A model generated the notes under the pieces. It had not been told where the DNA came from. It ran no database searches and was given only the letters and a program-made list of their open reading frames with translations. From the NCBI GenBank assembly GCA_023150945.1, contig JAKLJX010000016.1:101866-165865 (forward strand): 64,000 nucleotides of DNA. The letters run 5' to 3'. Both the position numbers and the translations under genes were made by a program. The first letter of the stretch is position 1. Each line of letters begins with the position of its first letter. This document shows positions 1 through 9,006 of the stretch, in pieces. Origin of the DNA: a bacterium. Its GTDB lineage: Bacteria > Zhuqueibacterota > Zhuqueibacteria > Zhuqueibacterales > Zhuqueibacteraceae.

Positions 1-2
1 AA

Positions 3-854
3 GTGCTGCGTTTGAAACTCGCGGGGCTGCGCGGCGGGCATTCCGGTGTTGATATTCACCTGCAGCGCGGCAACGCCACCAAGCTGTTGGCGCGCGCGCT
101 CTACAGCCTGCTCAACGTCGCGAAGCTGCGTTTTCGGCTGGCGGGGATTGCCGGCGGCAACAAGCACAATGCCATCCCGCGCGAAGCCTTCGCCACCGTG
201 CTGGTGCCGGGCAAGAAGCAGAATGAATTTCTCACGGCCTTGCAGGCACAGATCGACGCCCTCCGCCTCGAATACGCCGCGGTTGATCCCAACCTCAACT
301 TGACCATTGAAAAGGGCCGCGCCAAAACCTGCTGGACCGGCAAGACCACGCGCCGCGTGCTCGGCCTGCTCAATGCGCTGCCGCACGGCGTCCACATGAT
401 GAGCAACGATATTCCCGGCCTGGTGGAAACCAGCACCAACCTGGCGGTGGTGGAGACCCGCAAGAAGGGCTTGCACATTCACTGCAGCACGCGCAGCTCG
501 GTGAACACCGCGTTGCAGGCGCTGCGCGACCAAATCCGCGCGATCGGCGAAGCCTTCGGCGCCGGCGTCGAAGAGGCCGCGGGCTATCCCGGCTGGAAGC
601 CCAATCTCAACTCGCACGTGCTCAAAGTCGCCAAAGAAGTGCACAAGGATTTGTTCGGCGTCGAGCCGGGCGTGAAAGCAATTCATGCCGGCCTGGAATG
701 CGGCATTATCGGCATGAAATATCCCGGCATGGACATGGTCTCACTCGGGCCCCAGATTGAATTTCCCCACTCGCCCGATGAACGCGTGAAGGTTCCGTCC
801 GTGGCAAACTACTACCGCCTGCTGCTGGGCACACTGAAGAAACTCTCGGAGTAG
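3..854 (+). CDS. pepD: Aminoacyl-histidine dipeptidase (PepD-like, M20 family), 5'-truncated
   Basis: C-terminal 283 residues of a cytosolic nonspecific dipeptidase of the M20 zinc metallopeptidase family, which cleaves Xaa-His and other dipeptides. The fragment starts inside the protein at the window edge; its first codons follow the reading frame and are not a true start. Visible family features are GLRGGHSG near the beginning (dimerisation/lid domain), GGNKHNAIPREA, and the late metal/substrate region HAGLECG with the terminal SLGPQIEFPHSPDER segment containing the last zinc-ligand histidine. The family is usually about 480-490 residues, so roughly 200 N-terminal residues lie outside the window. 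It ends at TAG and is followed by a 200-nt intergenic stretch. Confidence 0.9.
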   Translation: MLRLKLAGLRGGHSGVDIHLQRGNATKLLARALYSLLNVAKLRFRLAGIAGGNKHNAIPREAFATVLVPGKKQNEFLTALQAQIDALRLEYAAVDPNLNLTIEKGRAKTCWTGKTTRRVLGLLNALPHGVHMMSNDIPGLVETSTNLAVVETRKKGLHIHCSTRSSVNTALQALRDQIRAIGEAFGAGVEEAAGYPGWKPNLNSHVLKVAKEVHKDLFGVEPGVKAIHAGLECGIIGMKYPGMDMVSLGPQIEFPHSPDERVKVPSVANYYRLLLGTLKKLSE

Positions 855-973
855 TGCGTTCGGGCTTGTGCTGTTTCATGTGATCGGCGCCCGCCGCGGG
901 GTTCGATTTTCAAGCTGATCACGCCGCAGCTCGTGTCCCCGTGCGGAAACACCACCGCCCGGGCGGTCTTCCC

Positions 974-988
974 TTTCTGGACAGACAC
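974..988. repeat. Dispersed repeat core, copy 1
   Basis: The 15-mer TTTCTGGACAGACAC occurs here and, reverse-complemented, at 57428-57442. Similarity extends about 20 nt further on the side that reads CCGCCCGGGCGG here and CCGCGCGGGGGC there. Both copies are intergenic. This may be a remnant of a degenerate dispersed repeat; two copies are too few to define its borders. Confidence 0.4.
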
Positions 989-998
989 TGACCACCTC

Positions 999-1022
999 GT
1001 CCGGAGGCCCGCGCCTCCGGAC
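999..1022. terminator. Perfect hairpin downstream of pepD
   Basis: GTCCGGAGG (999-1007) pairs perfectly with CCTCCGGAC (1014-1022), with one further C-G pair closing a 4-nt loop. It is followed by TTTCTC, a weak T-tract. Its position between pepD and the surface-protein gene fits an intrinsic terminator for pepD. Confidence 0.55.
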
Positions 1023-1054
1023 TTTCTCAAATCAACGCAGGGAGCGCGTAGAAT

Positions 1055-4000
1055 TTGATTCGTTGGCTGACAACGGCGGGAGCATTGTGTCGGAGGAGTT
1101 CTGTTTCTATCCCCCCACGGTTGGGGGATTTTTTTTGTCTGGCCCTGGCCGCGGCGCTGTTTGCGCCGGGCAGCGCGGCATTCGCGCAAACCAAGCAGCC
1201 GCCCGTCATTGCGGCCATCGCGTACTCGTTTCGAGTTGACAAAGACCGGCCGGCGCATACCGACAGCCTGATTTACACCATCCGGGTGTGGAATGATCCG
1301 CTGCAGGCCGACACGCTCGCCGGCGTGGAAGTCGAATTCTTCCTGCCTTCTTTTGAAAACGGCCGTTTCGCGCTGCAGCTCGCGACGTTTCATGATGCCG
1401 GCCGCTATCCGGTTGCAATTGATGCCGCGGCCGGAAAGATCACCTGGCAGGTCGGCAATCTCGTGCGCCGGCCGCCGCCGCTGCGCAGCGACACCGCCAC
1501 CGTCGTTTTCTCTTTTCATATTGCCGCGGTGGCGGAATTCTCGCTGAGCTGCGGCGAAAATCCCCTGACTGCCATTGCGCGCGTTTCGTTTCGCAATGCC
1601 GAGGGCCGCCGCATCTATCCCGGCACGCCACGCGCCGCAGAAAGCACGCTGGTCTTGACGCCGGATTTGGTCGCGGAGAATCTCAGCGTGCCGCTCGAAC
1701 CGCAGCGCCGCGGTGACCCGCTGAAGCTACGCTATGACTATGCCAATCGCGGCAACGTGGCGCGCGCGGCCACACTCTGTCTGCGCCTGCCCGCGGGCCT
1801 CACCGCGGACAGCCTCCAGGTCACGCCCGACAGCATAACCGTCGCGCCGGTCAGCGCTGATTCGCTTTGCTTGAACCTCGGCGTGATCGCCGCCGGCGTG
1901 CAGCAGAGCGTGGAGCTGAGCCTGCTGCTGCCGCCGGATCTGCCCGGCGACCTCGATTCTCTCTGCCTCAGCGCAACGCTGATCACCGACTGCGATCTCA
2001 ATCTCGCCAACAATTCCTTTCGCAACGCCTGCGCCGCGCTTGCGCCGCTCGATCTGCTCACCCTCACCAAGCAAGCCGTCCCGCCACGCGCACGCGTGGG
2101 TGACACGTTGACCTTCACCCTCACCGTGCGCAATCTCGATCAACGCCTCACCGCCTGGAATCTCACGGTGGTCGATTCGCTCGCGCCCGGCCTGGAAGTG
2201 ATCAGCGCCGACTCGCCTTTCAGTTTGGTGAATCGCGTGGTGCGCTGGCAACGACCTGCGCTCGCGGCCGGCAGCGCCTGGCCGCTGCGCCTGGTGGTCC
2301 GCCTCACCGAGGAATGGCTGCGCCAGCAGCCTGGCAATCCGTGTGCGGTTGCCACGCTGTGGAATGTTGCAGCGGTTGCTTCCACTTCCGCGCTGGGCGC
2401 CGCGAGTCCGGAAGCGCCGCAGAACCTGAACAACAATCGCAGCGCCGCAGCGGTTGTGGTCGAGCCGCCGGCCGACTTGCTGGAAATTTTCACCATCGTT
2501 GACACCTTGCGGTCAACCGGCCCGGCAGTGCTGCTGCCCGGCGATACCCTGCGCTTCACGTTGCACTATCGCAACCTCACTGGGCCGGTGGCCGCGAGCG
2601 TGACGGTGATCGATTCCCTGCCGGATCCGGCATTCCTGCAATTGCTTGCTCCGCTGCCTGCGGGCTTTCGCTACGAGGCTGCGGCCCATCGCCTGGTGGG
2701 CGACCGCTCGAGTTTGGCGCCTGCCGCCCGCGACTCCGCTTCGTTCCTGATGCTGCTGCGGCCCACCGGCAGCGCTTGCGAGGATATCGTCCTGCACAAT
2801 CGCGCTGTCATTCAGGAGGCCGCGCAGCTCGACTGCAATCTCGCCAACAACGCCAGTACCACCGCTTTGACGGTGGTGGGCAACCGCAATCTCTTGCAGC
2901 TCACCACGCTCGCGCCGGCGGCCGCCGATCCCGGAGAAGAGATTCTTTTCACGTTGCACTATCAAAACCTGAGCGAGATTCCCGCCACTGGCGTGGTCCT
3001 GCAGGTCGATCTGGCCGAAGCGCTGGCGGTGACGGCAATCAGCGACAGCGGCCGATTGCTGAGCGCGCTGCGCCTCGCCTGGCAGTTGGGCACGCTGGCG
3101 CCTCATGCCGGCGGTAGCGTGTCCTGGCGCGCGACGGTGCGCAACACGGTGCGCTGTGAGCCGGAGCAGATCACCATCATCTCACGTATCGATTCCGAGG
3201 TGCAGGACTGTGTACTGAAGGACAATGTCAGCGTGACGGCCATCACCCTCAACGCGACTCCGCCTGCCGAGCGGCCGCAATTGGCGGTTTACGGCCTGCA
3301 GCTCACCGATGCCAATGGCAACGGCTGCGCCGAGCCCGGCGAGCCCTTGCGCCTGCGCCTGATGTTTCAAAACCGCGGCGACTCCACCGCGCGGCAGATC
3401 GAATTCATCGACTTGTTTGCCCGCTGGGGAACGCAAACTTGGCCGGTGCCGCCGCCGCTCGCGCTCACTGCCGCGTTGGCGCCGAACGGTACCGGCTATG
3501 CCGACTTCGAGTTCACCCTCACCGCCAATGATTTCAGCGCCACCGACCTCACGTTCAACGGCAAGCTCACGGCCGCGAACTTCTGTGCCGCGGCAATTGA
3601 CAGCGCCCTGATCCGGCTGCGTTTCTGCCCGCTGCCCAACCTGGTCTTCAAACAGGTCAACCTTACGGACGCGCCCGGCAACCGCGACGGCCTGGCGAGC
3701 GAGGCGGAACCTTTGGCAGCGCTGCTGGTCTACCAAAACGAGAGTCCGGTGGCAGCGGACAGCGTCACGCTCACACTCAACCTCGCGCCGCCGCATCTGG
3801 AGCTGTTGGAAAGCCGGCCTGCGCTGGCATTGCCGCTGCCGTTGCAGCTTCGCAGGGCATTGGCCGCCGGCCAGCAGGACAGCGTGCGTCTGACCTTGCG
3901 CTACGCTGATTTCGCGCCGGCCGAAGCGATGGTTGCGCTCACGGCCACGCTCACGGGGTCAGCATTCGTGCCGCCGGTCACCGCGCACGCGGCGATTGCG

Positions 4001-4246
4001 ATCAAACAGGAATGCTTTGCGCGGCCCAACCCTTTCATTCCGGGCCGCCATCCGGAAGGTGTGCGCTTTGCGCCCAACGACGGCCAGCAGGTTGAAATTT
4101 TCGATTTGCACGGCAACCGGCGGCGGGCGCTGACGACACGCGAGCGCTGGGACGGCCGCGATGATTCCGGCAGGGAATGTGAGCCGGGCCTTTATGTCTG
4201 GTCAATAGCCGGCAACTGCCGCGGCACGATCGTGGTCGTGCGCTGA
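1055..4246 (+). CDS. Secreted DUF11-repeat surface protein with C-terminal FlgD-like sorting domain
   Basis: A 1063-residue extracellular protein. The N-terminus has a hydrophobic stretch ending ...PGSAAFAQT, consistent with a signal peptide cleaved near residue 45. The body contains repeated DUF11-type Ig-like modules, each with 'GD.L.FTL.Y.N' and 'V.DSLP' strands and LANN motifs (for example around residues 340-460, 490-610 and 620-730). The last ~75 residues (ARPNPF, VEIFDLHGN, WDGRDDSG, PGLYVW) form a gliding-motility/FlgD-like C-terminal domain of the kind used for type IX-like secretion in FCB bacteria. The start is uncertain: TTG 1055 has AGGGAG 10 nt upstream, while in-frame TTG codons also occur at 1085 and 1121. 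A terminator-like hairpin lies inside the first 30 codons. It precedes a barrel protein and an OmpA-like protein on the same strand. Confidence 0.75.
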   Translation: MIRWLTTAGALCRRSSVSIPPRLGDFFCLALAAALFAPGSAAFAQTKQPPVIAAIAYSFRVDKDRPAHTDSLIYTIRVWNDPLQADTLAGVEVEFFLPSFENGRFALQLATFHDAGRYPVAIDAAAGKITWQVGNLVRRPPPLRSDTATVVFSFHIAAVAEFSLSCGENPLTAIARVSFRNAEGRRIYPGTPRAAESTLVLTPDLVAENLSVPLEPQRRGDPLKLRYDYANRGNVARAATLCLRLPAGLTADSLQVTPDSITVAPVSADSLCLNLGVIAAGVQQSVELSLLLPPDLPGDLDSLCLSATLITDCDLNLANNSFRNACAALAPLDLLTLTKQAVPPRARVGDTLTFTLTVRNLDQRLTAWNLTVVDSLAPGLEVISADSPFSLVNRVVRWQRPALAAGSAWPLRLVVRLTEEWLRQQPGNPCAVATLWNVAAVASTSALGAASPEAPQNLNNNRSAAAVVVEPPADLLEIFTIVDTLRSTGPAVLLPGDTLRFTLHYRNLTGPVAASVTVIDSLPDPAFLQLLAPLPAGFRYEAAAHRLVGDRSSLAPAARDSASFLMLLRPTGSACEDIVLHNRAVIQEAAQLDCNLANNASTTALTVVGNRNLLQLTTLAPAAADPGEEILFTLHYQNLSEIPATGVVLQVDLAEALAVTAISDSGRLLSALRLAWQLGTLAPHAGGSVSWRATVRNTVRCEPEQITIISRIDSEVQDCVLKDNVSVTAITLNATPPAERPQLAVYGLQLTDANGNGCAEPGEPLRLRLMFQNRGDSTARQIEFIDLFARWGTQTWPVPPPLALTAALAPNGTGYADFEFTLTANDFSATDLTFNGKLTAANFCAAAIDSALIRLRFCPLPNLVFKQVNLTDAPGNRDGLASEAEPLAALLVYQNESPVAADSVTLTLNLAPPHLELLESRPALALPLPLQLRRALAAGQQDSVRLTLRYADFAPAEAMVALTATLTGSAFVPPVTAHAAIAIKQECFARPNPFIPGRHPEGVRFAPNDGQQVEIFDLHGNRRRALTTRERWDGRDDSGRECEPGLYVWSIAGNCRGTIVVVR
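1109..1136 (+). terminator. Intrinsic-terminator-like hairpin inside the leader-coding region
   Basis: ATCCCCC (1109-1115) pairs with GGGGGAT (1123-1129) around a 7-nt loop and runs directly into eight T residues (1129-1136), a textbook rho-independent terminator layout. It falls between the assigned TTG start and the signal-peptide core of the DUF11 protein. It could attenuate this gene, or indicate that the true start is unusual. A GGAGGAG sequence lies just upstream at 1092-1098. Confidence 0.5.
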
Positions 4247-4314
4247 TGCAACAGGCTGCGCGCAGCAAATGAATGCTGGATCACTTAACGTTACTTTGCA
4301 GATTTGAGGCAGGG

Positions 4315-5466
4315 ATGTCTGGCCGGGGATTTCATTCAACACAAAAACTGCTGCGGGCCGTAGTCCTGCTCTGCGGCCTGGCAGTATTGCTCGCCGTGCG
4401 GCCGAGTCTGGCGCAGTCCGGCGTGTACCGTGGCGCGCGTGCCGGCGCCATGGGCGGCGCCTATCTCGCCCTCTCCGACGACGTCGAAGGCATTGCCTAC
4501 AATCCCGCGGGGCTGGTGTATGCGCCGGAGCGCTGGCTGTTTGCTTTCAGCCTGGAGAATCTCTTCAGCGCCGGTTTGCCGTTTCAAAATGACCTGCACA
4601 ACAGCGGAGCGTTGTCGGTATCGAGCGTCGGCTTCGCCTACAATCGCCTGCGCCGCGCCAATCAAACCGTGCCGGTTCTGGTGCTGGGCCGGCCGGCAGA
4701 CTTCCAGTTGCGGCAGTCGAATGGCCCGGCGCCGACTTCCAACGATTTCTCGATCGGCGCCGGCGCCAGCATGATGCGCACCGGCCTGTTGAATGAGATC
4801 GCCATCGGCGTGTTTGTCAGCAAAGGTTTTTTTGAAAAGCCGCAGCCGCTGCCGCTCTCTCCGCATTTGCCGCACTGGTTTGCGCTGAGCCTCACCGGCA
4901 CGCTGCTGGGCGTGCAGTACGATCGTGAGATTGCCGCGCATGCCGAAGTCAATTCTGCGGAAGAACTCGAGGCCATTCGCGGTTTCTTTGCCGAGCACGA
5001 CCGCAGCCAGTTCGGCTTGGGGCTGGATGTGAGCGCAATTGCGCATTTGCATCATCGTCTCAATCTCGCCGTGGCCGCCGCCAACGTGATCGCGCCCAAT
5101 TTGGCACTCGCCGGTGCATTCAAAGCGCCGCGCCGCCACCGCGCCGGCATGGCAGTGTTGCTCGATACTCGCCGCCGCTGGTTGTTGGCAGTCGATCTCG
5201 AACGGCAGCAGGATCTCACCGGCTGGCGTTTGGCAGTCGGAAGTGAAAGCGGGATCTTCGCGCTGAATCCTGAAGTCTTGCGGCTGCGCTTGGGAGTGAA
5301 CCACAACTGGTGGTCGGCGGGCTTTCGTCTCGCCAAGCCCGCGCTGCTGGAATTGCACTACGCTTTGCTCATGCCGGCCTTTTGGCGGTCGGATCGCCCC
5401 GCCGGCTTTTTCAACCATCGTGTTACTCTGTCATTCTCCCGGCCGGCCGGCCCGGATTCACCCTAA
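4315..5466 (+). CDS. PorV/PorQ-like outer-membrane beta-barrel protein
   Basis: About 383 residues. The signal peptide (RAVVLLCGLAVLLAV...SLAQ) is followed by the hallmark start of UPF0164/PorV-type barrels: GARAGAMGGAYLALSDD then YNPAGL. The remainder is alternating beta-strand sequence ending in an aromatic-rich strand (FNHRVTLSFS), as expected for an outer-membrane barrel. I chose ATG 4315 because GAGG lies 5 nt upstream and translation then begins at the signal peptide; an in-frame ATG at 4273 lacks a ribosome site. It lies 68 nt after the DUF11 surface protein and 18 nt before the OmpA-like gene, so the three are probably co-transcribed. PorV-type proteins assist type IX secretion in Bacteroidota; that role here is inferred. 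Confidence 0.75.
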   Translation: MSGRGFHSTQKLLRAVVLLCGLAVLLAVRPSLAQSGVYRGARAGAMGGAYLALSDDVEGIAYNPAGLVYAPERWLFAFSLENLFSAGLPFQNDLHNSGALSVSSVGFAYNRLRRANQTVPVLVLGRPADFQLRQSNGPAPTSNDFSIGAGASMMRTGLLNEIAIGVFVSKGFFEKPQPLPLSPHLPHWFALSLTGTLLGVQYDREIAAHAEVNSAEELEAIRGFFAEHDRSQFGLGLDVSAIAHLHHRLNLAVAAANVIAPNLALAGAFKAPRRHRAGMAVLLDTRRRWLLAVDLERQQDLTGWRLAVGSESGIFALNPEVLRLRLGVNHNWWSAGFRLAKPALLELHYALLMPAFWRSDRPAGFFNHRVTLSFSRPAGPDSP

Positions 5467-5484
5467 GTTCGTGCGAGTGACCTC

Positions 5485-7719
5485 ATGCGACTTCCCACAG
5501 CTCTGCTCATGCTCGTTGGCCTCGCCGCCGCCATTTCTTCCGCTGCCGGTGCTGCTCCCGACGACCGCAGCACCGCGCCCATTGCCGCCCGCCTGCCGCT
5601 GACGCAAACCTATGCCTGCACACTCAATGTTTGGAATCAGGAAACGCAGGCCGGCAGCAAAGACCTGCGCCTCACGGCATTCCGCCTGACCGTAACCGCA
5701 GTCCGGCAGAAGCAGGCCAGCCAGACCGCGGCCTGTCCGCCCGCAGCCAACCGCTTCTGGCTTGATCAGTTGACGCTGCAGTATCTGCGCAATTGGCATC
5801 CCGAAGCGAACGGCCATGAAGAACAACCGCAAGTGGACTGGAACAAATTGCGTATCCGAGTCGAGGCGGATCCCCGAGGCTTCAGACCTTTGCGCCAACT
5901 TTCACCGCGCGACACGCTGGCGCGCCTTGATCTTCGCTCCGAAATCGTGATGGGGCGCAATGATCTGCTGCGCCTCGGCATCTTCCACTTTCAACCCGAT
6001 CAGCCCGGCGTTTATGATTTGCATTTCACGCTGCAACGCCGGCAGGCGACCACCTTCAGCGCGGTCAAGCGCATCGAGTTTTTTTGCGCCGTGCCCGCGC
6101 CGGAGCTCACGCTGCTGCATGCCGTAAGTATCGACACCCAGCGGGCAAACTACCGGCATCTGCCGCTGGTGGCCAGCACTTTTTTTGAAGCCGGCTCCGA
6201 TCTTCCTAATCAGAATGACACCGACCGCAACCTTCACTCACTGTTTCTGGGAATAGTGGCGAAGCGGTTGGCCGGCCAGCCGTTGCAGGGTGATTTCCTG
6301 GTGCTGGAGGATCCTCTTGCTCCTGACGATCGCGCCGCCCAGCTCATGCGGGCGAGAAGCCGCGCACAATACCTGCAGAGCCGCGTCGAGCAATCTGCCC
6401 GCGCCTTGCAGAAACAAAACGCCTGTGAGATTGACTGGAAGAAAGAAGCAGCGGGCGCAGGGGCAGCCGCATTGGTCAATTTCGGCCTGCGTCTGCGGGA
6501 AGCCTCACCGGCCGAGAGTGAAATATACCTCAAGCGTGAGCATTCGCAAGTTTCGCCGGAATGGTTTGCGGAGGAAAATCGTGTGGTGCCGCTGGTATTT
6601 TCGCCGGCAGCGCAACAGCTTGTCTTTGCACCGGTGAAACTGGCGCACGATTTCTCCGGCGATTGCGCCACCTTCCGGTTGCCACCGCTCGATACTTTGC
6701 TGCTGGGAGGCTGCATTCGCGCCGCGCAACTGGTGGTGGCCGACGCGGCCGGGCGCGCGCTCACACAAGATATCTCGCTGCCGGAATTGCGCGAGCTTTG
6801 CCGGCCGCCAAAAATGCTCGCCCTGCGTTCGCCGAAGTGGCGGGCCTTTCTCAAACCGGGCAGATATACCGCCAGCCTGCGGCTCTTCGGCGCGTGTGCA
6901 GCGGACCTGAGCGCGAGCAATGCGGTGACTTTCGACGTGCCGGCGCCACGTGAGGAGATTTTCACTTTTTCGCCCTACGACCGCGTCGAATTGTGCTATG
7001 AACTCGATCGCGAACGCGTCACGCAGATCGGCGCAGAAATCGTGCAAGCGGTGTGTGAGCGAATCACCCTGCCTTCTCCCCGCACGCTCATCTTCATCAC
7101 CGGCCACAGCGACAGCCTGGGCGAACACCGTCCCGACGGCCGGGGAAGCGAATACAATCTGGACTTATCCTTCCGCCGGGCCAAGCACCTTGCCGGCTTG
7201 CTGCAAGCGGCGCTGGCTGATCAAGCCCGCCAAGCCGGCCTGGAACTCCTCTTCACCAAAGAGAACAATGTGAGCGATGGCACCTCGGACCATCGCCCTG
7301 TCACCGCGCAGTCCCTGCCGGCGGGCCGCAACGGCGCCACTGCTCAATCCGCCGGCTATCTCGAGCGGATGATTGCGGAAAAACTCCACTCCTTCAACGA
7401 AGCGCCCGAGGGCCTGCCTGTGCCCACGCGCCGTGACCTCGAGAATCGCATCGCAACGATTCGTGAGCGCCTGCCGCTCGAAATCATCCACTTGCAATTG
7501 CACGACCGCCACAGCAGCCGTGATCTCACCATCGTGACTGCCGGCTTTGGCGTCACGGTGCCTTTTCACCGCCGTCTCGAAGAGGCGCCGGAGGTATTGG
7601 AGGCATTTTGCGCGATGGGATACAAACCGGAGGAGATACCGCGGACTTTCTTTGGAGACGATGCGCATCCCGCCGGCCGCTTCCTCAACCGCCGCGCGGA
7701 ATTGCATGTGATCTGGTGA
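5485..7719 (+). CDS. Large periplasmic/outer-membrane protein with C-terminal OmpA-like domain
   Basis: 744 residues with an N-terminal signal peptide (LLMLVGLAAAISSAAGA). Residues ~25-490 are of no family I recognise and appear rich in beta-structure. From ~495 the sequence resembles an OmpA/MotB peptidoglycan-binding fold: FSPYDRVEL (strand 1), ITGHSDSLGE, then NLDLSFRRAKHLAGLL, and finally FLNRRAELHVIW. About 130 residues (~590-720) are inserted between the RAKHL helix and the final NRR strand, which is unusual. The gene follows the PorV-like barrel by 18 nt. The trio adhesin, barrel and OmpA resembles the type IX-associated gene sets of Bacteroidota. The likely role is anchoring the outer-membrane complex to peptidoglycan. 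Confidence 0.7.
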   Translation: MRLPTALLMLVGLAAAISSAAGAAPDDRSTAPIAARLPLTQTYACTLNVWNQETQAGSKDLRLTAFRLTVTAVRQKQASQTAACPPAANRFWLDQLTLQYLRNWHPEANGHEEQPQVDWNKLRIRVEADPRGFRPLRQLSPRDTLARLDLRSEIVMGRNDLLRLGIFHFQPDQPGVYDLHFTLQRRQATTFSAVKRIEFFCAVPAPELTLLHAVSIDTQRANYRHLPLVASTFFEAGSDLPNQNDTDRNLHSLFLGIVAKRLAGQPLQGDFLVLEDPLAPDDRAAQLMRARSRAQYLQSRVEQSARALQKQNACEIDWKKEAAGAGAAALVNFGLRLREASPAESEIYLKREHSQVSPEWFAEENRVVPLVFSPAAQQLVFAPVKLAHDFSGDCATFRLPPLDTLLLGGCIRAAQLVVADAAGRALTQDISLPELRELCRPPKMLALRSPKWRAFLKPGRYTASLRLFGACAADLSASNAVTFDVPAPREEIFTFSPYDRVELCYELDRERVTQIGAEIVQAVCERITLPSPRTLIFITGHSDSLGEHRPDGRGSEYNLDLSFRRAKHLAGLLQAALADQARQAGLELLFTKENNVSDGTSDHRPVTAQSLPAGRNGATAQSAGYLERMIAEKLHSFNEAPEGLPVPTRRDLENRIATIRERLPLEIIHLQLHDRHSSRDLTIVTAGFGVTVPFHRRLEEAPEVLEAFCAMGYKPEEIPRTFFGDDAHPAGRFLNRRAELHVIW

Positions 7720-7731
7720 GTGAACGCTGCC

Positions 7732-8349
7732 TCAACGATGCAGCGCCAGGGGTACAACCAGCCCGGTTACCAAATCAGCATAACGGCCGGCAAGCTGCCT
7801 GCCGTCGGCTGAAAGCGTGAGTTGCGCGGTGCCCCAGGTTCCCGCCGCAGTCGAGATCGAAAACTGCACCGACTGCCCCGCGATCGCGCCCTGCCCCACT
7901 GCCGTGATACCGTAAAGCGGATTGATTTCTTGAATGGTGAGCGCCGCAGCATTCTGCTGAATGAGATAAGACACGCCTTGCGCGCTGTGCCAGGTTCCCG
8001 CCAGGACATTGCTGCCTGCTGCTTCGCTGGGTTCTCCCAAAAGCGCTTGCTCGCCGGCCACGGGCGGCGTCCGCTGACGGAGTTGCCCTTCCAGCTCAGC
8101 GAGCTTGTTTTCCAAATCAGCTTGCCGCTGCTTCAGCTCCTCTTCGCCGACTTGCTTGAGTTGTTCGGGATTGGCAACGGACTGCGGCTTCTCGGCAAAC
8201 TCCGCTTCGAAAATGTCCGAGATCTTGATCTTCTTGACCGCGAAACCGGAATACAGATTGTAGCCGACAATGACGATCAACAGCAACGCCACCACCACCC
8301 ACAAAAAATTCTTGGCTCCGCTGCTGGAAGAGGGATTGCCATTACTCAT
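7732..8349 (-). CDS. Membrane-anchored coiled-coil protein with beta-rich C-terminal domain
   Basis: 205 residues of unknown function. Layout: a short polar N-terminus (Ser/Asn-rich), one membrane segment (FLWVVVALLLIVIVGYNLY, residues ~15-33), a charged heptad-like coiled coil (residues ~60-90, QVGEEELKQRQADLENKLAELEG split over several turns), then an ~85-residue domain starting LAGTWHSAQG that looks like a lipocalin/META-type small beta-barrel (G.W...GTWGTAQL.LS.DG..L.G.Y). Probably bitopic with the C-terminal domain outside the cytoplasm. It converges with the OmpA-like gene, 12 nt apart, and lies downstream of sixA on the same strand. Confidence 0.6.
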   Translation of the reverse strand: MSNGNPSSSSGAKNFLWVVVALLLIVIVGYNLYSGFAVKKIKISDIFEAEFAEKPQSVANPEQLKQVGEEELKQRQADLENKLAELEGQLRQRTPPVAGEQALLGEPSEAAGSNVLAGTWHSAQGVSYLIQQNAAALTIQEINPLYGITAVGQGAIAGQSVQFSISTAAGTWGTAQLTLSADGRQLAGRYADLVTGLVVPLALHR

Positions 8350-8462
8350 TGCACACCTGCCATGTTTTGATTTGCATGAGTCATTCCGTCAGCCTGCGGT
8401 TTGTGCGGCCTCTTGTGATGCCGCATGCGGCCGTGGCTGCGTTGTCGCACCTGGATTCTGCC

Positions 8463-8969
8463 TCATGCTTTGCCTTGGGCAATCTCGAGCAGAATCCTCG
8501 GTTCCAACAACCAGCGCAACGTACACCCGCCGGCCTGCACCGGCAACCCGCCTTCCACCAGCGCCACGCCCGCTTTCTTGAACGTTGTGAATGGACTCTG
8601 CTCGCCACTGACCAGCAAGGCGAGCAGCGCGCTCATCTGCGGCTCATGGCCAACGAGTCCGAGCACCGCGTTGTCTTTGTGCTGATTCAAAAGGGATAAA
8701 AGCGCGTCCGGCTCCGCGTCATCCTGCAGCAGCGCGGTTTCCTCAAGCTTGTGGATTTTCGATTTCTTTCGTATAATCTCCGCGGTTTGCCGGGCACGCA
8801 CCAGCGGGCTGGTATAAAGATGCGTGAATGCAACGCCGAGCCGGCACAGTGCCGCGGCGACCTGTTCCGTTCTGCGGCGGCCTTTGTCCGTCAACGGCCG
8901 CTCGCCATCGGGTTTTTCCCACGTTTCTCGCAGCGCGGCGATGCCGTGGCGAATGAGGTAGATTTTCAT
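8463..8969 (-). CDS. sixA: Phosphohistidine phosphatase SixA
   Basis: 168-residue histidine-phosphatase (phosphoglycerate-mutase-like) protein. The catalytic RHG motif is at residues 7-9 (YLIRHG), the second motif YTSPLVRARQTAE at ~52-64 supplies the phosphate-binding arginine, and GHEPQ at ~107 supplies the second catalytic histidine. SixA removes phosphate from phosphohistidine, typically on HPt domains of phosphorelays or PTS proteins. The window has many histidine kinases and a PTS-IIA-like protein that could be linked, though none is adjacent. A good ribosome site (AAAGGAG) precedes the ATG. It is divergent from the lipoprotein gene. Confidence 0.85.
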   Translation of the reverse strand: MKIYLIRHGIAALRETWEKPDGERPLTDKGRRRTEQVAAALCRLGVAFTHLYTSPLVRARQTAEIIRKKSKIHKLEETALLQDDAEPDALLSLLNQHKDNAVLGLVGHEPQMSALLALLVSGEQSPFTTFKKAGVALVEGGLPVQAGGCTLRWLLEPRILLEIAQGKA

Positions 8970-9006
8970 GCGGCACTCCTTTCACGCTCATGCCAATGTG
9001 CGTTTG

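Noticed and set aside
8968..9006. Upstream ATG 8968 as start of the lipoprotein
   Set aside because: It overlaps the start codon of the divergent sixA gene, leaving no room for a promoter or ribosome site.
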